From: Tubiluchus corallicola
Lineage: Eukaryota > Priapulida > Priapulimorpha > Priapulimorphida > Tubiluchidae
Direction: 5' to 3'
NCBI GenBank assembly: GCA_030141605.1
Contig: JAQGDQ010000014.1
Location: forward strand, 372,001-436,000
Length of the DNA: 64,000 nt
Part shown: positions 59,500-64,000 of the stretch, piece by piece
Layout of the letters: every line of letters starts with the position of its first letter
Position numbering within the stretch: position 1 is the stretch's first letter
Made by a program: the position numbers and the translations under genes
Notes under the pieces: generated by a model
The model's database searches: none
Seen by the model: the letters and a program-made list of their open reading frames with translations, nothing else
What the model was told of the DNA's origin: nothing

Positions 59500-60200
59500 T
59501 TGCCAGTATTCCTGCATTTTTGTTTTTAAACTTAATTAATGGCGGGCGAACCCAACTAGTGATGACGTCACAAACGAACATAATTTTCAACAGCAAAAAC
59601 ATTCCATGAGTGGGTCGCACGTGTTTGTGAAAGAAAATTGAAATACAGTGCTACTGTACAACATTCAATGTAATATACAAAAACTCAGCGAATTTTAAAA
59701 TAAAAATTTAAAGTTAAAATTTAACGCAATGCTCACGCATGAGCTCTCGAACGTGTGCATCACGTCACAAATGAACAGATCTGAACTGAGAGGTACAACA
59801 CCTGCTTTTTATGCAACGCGTTTGGCGAAATGCATGTAACAGCGAAGAACTAGCCGCGGGAGCACGATATTAGTTTTGTGTAGTAATAATTCTTTCACGT
59901 AAGCCATTTTTTAAAAAAATCGCATGTAGAGAACATAGAGAACAAAACCCTATAGAGAACATTGAATTAAATAATGCTGAATAAAGTTTTTCTTTTGCAT
60001 TTTTGTTTTTGTTTTGAAAGAAACGCTCTCCTTTTTCTTTAGTTTTACAGAAAACGCCATTTTTAATATTCTTAGTTTTTCTTAGTTTATTAGTTTTTGG
60101 TAAAAACGCAGTCACCTCAGCATTTTTGTTTAAAAGGAAAAGCCATTTCTTAGCAATTAATAAGTTCTTGTTTAAAAATGTCAGTTTTATCTCATTTTTG
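59500..60200. repeat. Cluster of GCATTTTTGTTT motifs
   Basis: The core (G)CATTTTTGTTT recurs at about 59,514, 59,998, 60,120 and 60,194, with AAAACGC between several of them. It looks like a decayed short-unit repeat. The 144-codon minus-strand frame at 59,870-60,304 is Lys/Asn/Phe-rich and probably a by-product. Confidence 0.4.
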
Positions 60201-60403
60201 TTTGGACCCTTTCTGATTTTTCTGCAGTGTTCTAGAATCAACGCCCTGCAGTGTACTCGTAACTGCCCTACGAGTGTCCAGGGCTCGCAGCTACAGAAAA
60301 TCAATTTTTAGCTTTTTCTTCTCATTTTGTGCAAGGGCATTTTTTTCCTTTAACATTTGATTAAGCCTTATTCTGTAGTGACTCCAAGAAGTCACTATTA
60401 CTT

Positions 60404-61535
<1,132 letters not shown>

Positions 61536-61644
61536 TGCTGCTGCCTATCAGTACATCTTTGTTTTTCCTTTGATTTCGCTGTCTGCTTTTGAGCACTTGG
61601 ACAATTCGGTATTTTAGTTGCTCTCTTCTTGTATTGACAATCAA

Positions 61645-61915
61645 CAGAAAACCTCAGCAGCTGTGAATTCTCCGCAGTTTATGGGTTTGATGACGGCGTG
61701 GAAATAACCGTGCTGCGGACATTTGCAGTTTCTACCAGCGCGCTAATCTGAAAAGATAGGAAATAGTCGAGGAGGTCGGATTTCAGCGAATTGCGAAGGT
61801 AATTTTCTCAAATCCCTAACGTCTCGTCATTTCCGCACATGAAATTTCGGCCCGGTATAGACATTCAAATGCGTTTTATTTCCTGTAGCTGACGCCGGGT
61901 AAACTATAGCTAACT
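61645..61915. other. Candidate conserved non-coding element
   Basis: Unique sequence of mixed composition (GACGGCGTGGAAATAACCGT, ACCAGCGCGCTAATCTGAAA) directly after the giant satellite. No frame. Regulatory function is a guess. Confidence 0.2.
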
Positions 61916-61919
61916 CTTC

Positions 61920-62945
61920 TCTAGAGAACAGGTTGGCACTTCATGTGGGCAAACAAGCAATCAAACAAATTTGGTTTTACCTCTCAAAAAATAATTTTAT
62001 TGAAATTATGTATTAAATGTACTTACCAACATCAACATCAACAACAACCATTATATTTTCGCTACAAAAAGACGTATCATTTATTTATAATGTAAATGTG
62101 ATTCACACTATTTATAGTCTTATTTGTTTAAATTTCCAACATTTTTTTTCATTATCATTTATTTCGACATTCATTACAATGCATTATCAGTACAAATGCA
62201 TTCAATACAATGTATTCCATTACAATAACACATACCAGTGTCAAAAGTATAGTCGAGGAGAACTCCACTAAGGCATTAGCCGCTACGTGGCAGACAATAT
62301 TACAAGGTAAAGCCAAAATGAAGTGAAGTTATTGAAATGAGTAAAAATATTAATAATGAAATAACATTTTAATGTGATTTTCCACATCTACACTTAACGA
62401 AAATATCAAAACTTTTTTTTGCAGTAGGAAATTATTTATGTCATTTTTGCTGCACACGTAACAATCCCTAATCGTATAGATATATAATTACGTGTCCAAC
62501 TACTAATTTTTCATTTTCTGAATTATACTATGCAAACTATATTCACCAGCGCAAAACTATTTAACCTGAATATTAGCTGGAATTCGAAAGATGCCAATGT
62601 TAAGTTAACTATTCCTTAACTATTCGTTTATAATTGTTATATTGTTTTACTTAAAAACTGATTCCAAACCCAACAAACATTTTAAAAGATTCATTTTGTT
62701 TGCTGTACTATCTGTTCTATTACATGACTGTAAATGCAGCTATCAGTCTAGGCGACTCTGATTATCACTATGATTTAATTAACAGCAGTAGCAGCAGCAG
62801 CAGCGAAATGTGTGGCTTCTTTGTTTTTGCACAGGCGTGTAGTTGATAAACTGCAGGCAAACATGATCTTTCTTACAGCGTTGCAATTTGTATTGCTGAT
62901 GGGTACGTTAAACGCAGGGCAGGATGACCCTATAGGCTAGCATAG
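61920..62945. other. No gene seen (1 kb)
   Basis: AT-rich unique DNA with a short AGCAGTAGCAGCAGCAGCAG run at about 62,783. Confidence 0.5.
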
Positions 62946-62949
62946 GCTG

Positions 62950-63270
62950 ACGTCTAGTACTCATTTGGTATAAAAACATGTTATTTTTCGCTACGGTTAT
63001 GTTGAAATATGTGCTAATTTGGTTTATAATAAATAGTAAAATATTGATATTTTTTAAAGAATGTTTTACTGACAAGCAGAAGATAGCTATTCTTCTGTAT
63101 TTAAAGAATTTGCAATAAATTTACTTCAAGCTATATAAATGTCGCTAAAATATATCATGTGTAAAATATTCAAGACGGGTGCGAGCGTGTTTTAGAGTGG
63201 GGGAGGGCATAATTTCATTAGCCAAGAAGCTCAAAAAAGGTCGTAATTTGGCTCTGATTATAGGTGCAAA
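62950..63270 (+). repeat. Dispersed repeat family B, copy 2
   Basis: Second copy of the 41-kb repeat, sharing AAGAATTTGCAATAAATTTA and TATAAATGTCGCTAAAATAT-type blocks. Divergence is modest, and both copies end in a short GGTC(A/G)TAAT...GG(C)TCTGA-type segment. Confidence 0.75.
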
Positions 63271-63397
63271 TGTAGGGTTGTAATCCGAGAAATCTAGTCA
63301 TAGGTAAAAAAAATCTTATTTATGATTTTTTTAAACGGCAATCGGCAAATGCGGTGATTGTTTAGGTTGATCATGCTTAATAACTACTAAAAGAATA

Positions 63398-63720
63398 GCA
63401 GCATCAACCACTAGCACCAGCAACAACAACACAACTGTTACAAACCACCACCATCGGTAGCAACAACACAACCACTATCAGCAGCAGCAACAACACAAGC
63501 ACCATCAGCAGCGCAACACCATCAACATCACCACCATCACCGTTTCCACTGCCACCAATGCTACCACCACCACCACCAACATTAGCAGCAGAAGCAGTAA
63601 CAACAATAGCAGCACCACGAACAACAGCAGCAGTAGCAACAACAGAATCAACGTACGACTAAGCTAACAGTAGCAATTGCAGAAAGATAACAACAGTAAC
63701 GCAGTGACGACAACAATTAC
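63398..63720. repeat. Degenerate CAA/CAG/CCA triplet array
   Basis: AGCAGCAACAACAACA, ACCACCACCAACA and ACAACAGCAGCAGTAGC stretches over about 320 bp. It has no open frame worth calling. Confidence 0.9.
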
Positions 63721-64000
63721 ATGAATGTAGGGCGTTTACAATCTAAAGGTGTGATAAATTTTAATTGTTGTAATTGTAATTGGCTGATCATTTACCAGTT
63801 TAATTTTTTGTTGCATAGTAGTTAAACCTTTTCAGTGCTTTTCTGAAAATTTTCCTTAGAAAACGTAGCAGATTATTGAGTAAATTGGAACATTGGTTGC
63901 TGTCCCTTAGTATCACCTTTTCCAAACCTTTTCAACAGGAATTAAGAAGTTTTGATGAACTTTTGGGAGATAATTATGTGCAAATGTGTACTTTGTCTTC

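Noticed and set aside
59870-60304. 144-codon Lys/Asn-rich minus-strand frame
   Set aside because: AT-driven composition with repeated GCATTTTTGTTT words; no domain.

Overview
This is animal-type nuclear DNA with very low gene density. It is AT-rich, carries non-LTR (LINE) retrotransposon relics, tRNA-derived SINE heads, inverted-repeat DNA elements and many very long microsatellites, and shows no operon structure. The density of (AG)n, (ACAG)n, (GTCA)n, (ATC)n and (CCACTA)n arrays and the decayed LINEs fit a large-genome marine invertebrate. A lophotrochozoan or mollusc is my guess; nothing here proves the taxon.

Only one gene is convincing. At 45,986-49,894 (+) a single uninterrupted reading frame of 1,302 codons encodes a protein made almost entirely of twelve tandem doublecortin-like (DCX) domains, followed by a short Cys/His-containing tail. 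Described DCX proteins usually carry one or two such domains, so a twelve-domain array in one coding exon is the most unusual thing in the window. Just upstream lie a small inverted-repeat element (45,551-45,785) carrying an exact NRF1-type motif and an ATGGCGCC motif, a near-match to an RFX X-box (45,806-45,818), and a plausible 5'UTR splice acceptor (about 45,879).

Layout: 1-11 kb holds a 126-bp perfect palindrome (2,238-2,363), a decayed L2/CR1-like LINE on the minus strand (about 2,640-5,240) with a second LINE tail fused into it, a 27-bp minisatellite (6.0-6.6 kb) and a 39-bp minisatellite (10.4-10.9 kb). 11-19 kb holds long tetra- and dinucleotide arrays, two elements with long terminal inverted repeats (13.3-14.1 kb and 18.0-18.8 kb), a tRNA-Ser-like SINE head and a degenerate telomere-like tract. 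19-33 kb is mostly unique AT-rich DNA with triplet arrays and a second LINE (29.3-30.8 kb, minus). 33-42 kb holds a foldback-like element built of short 'CGCCAGTGGTACA' repeats, a duplicated tRNA-like unit, a 320-bp direct duplication and a dispersed repeat whose second copy lies at 63 kb. 42-50 kb is the DCX gene and its upstream region. 50-64 kb holds a long perfect (GTCA)n array, two more LINE tails, and a 1.1-kb (CCACTA)n/(CTA)n/(CTG)n tract.

Several islands of unique, comparatively GC-rich or homeobox-motif-rich sequence (14.8-15.1, 24.5-24.7, 35.6-35.8, 58.6-58.9, 59.1-59.35 and 61.65-61.9 kb) look more like regulatory elements than decayed repeats. That is inference, testable only by cross-species alignment. 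Most long open frames outside the DCX gene are translations of microsatellites.
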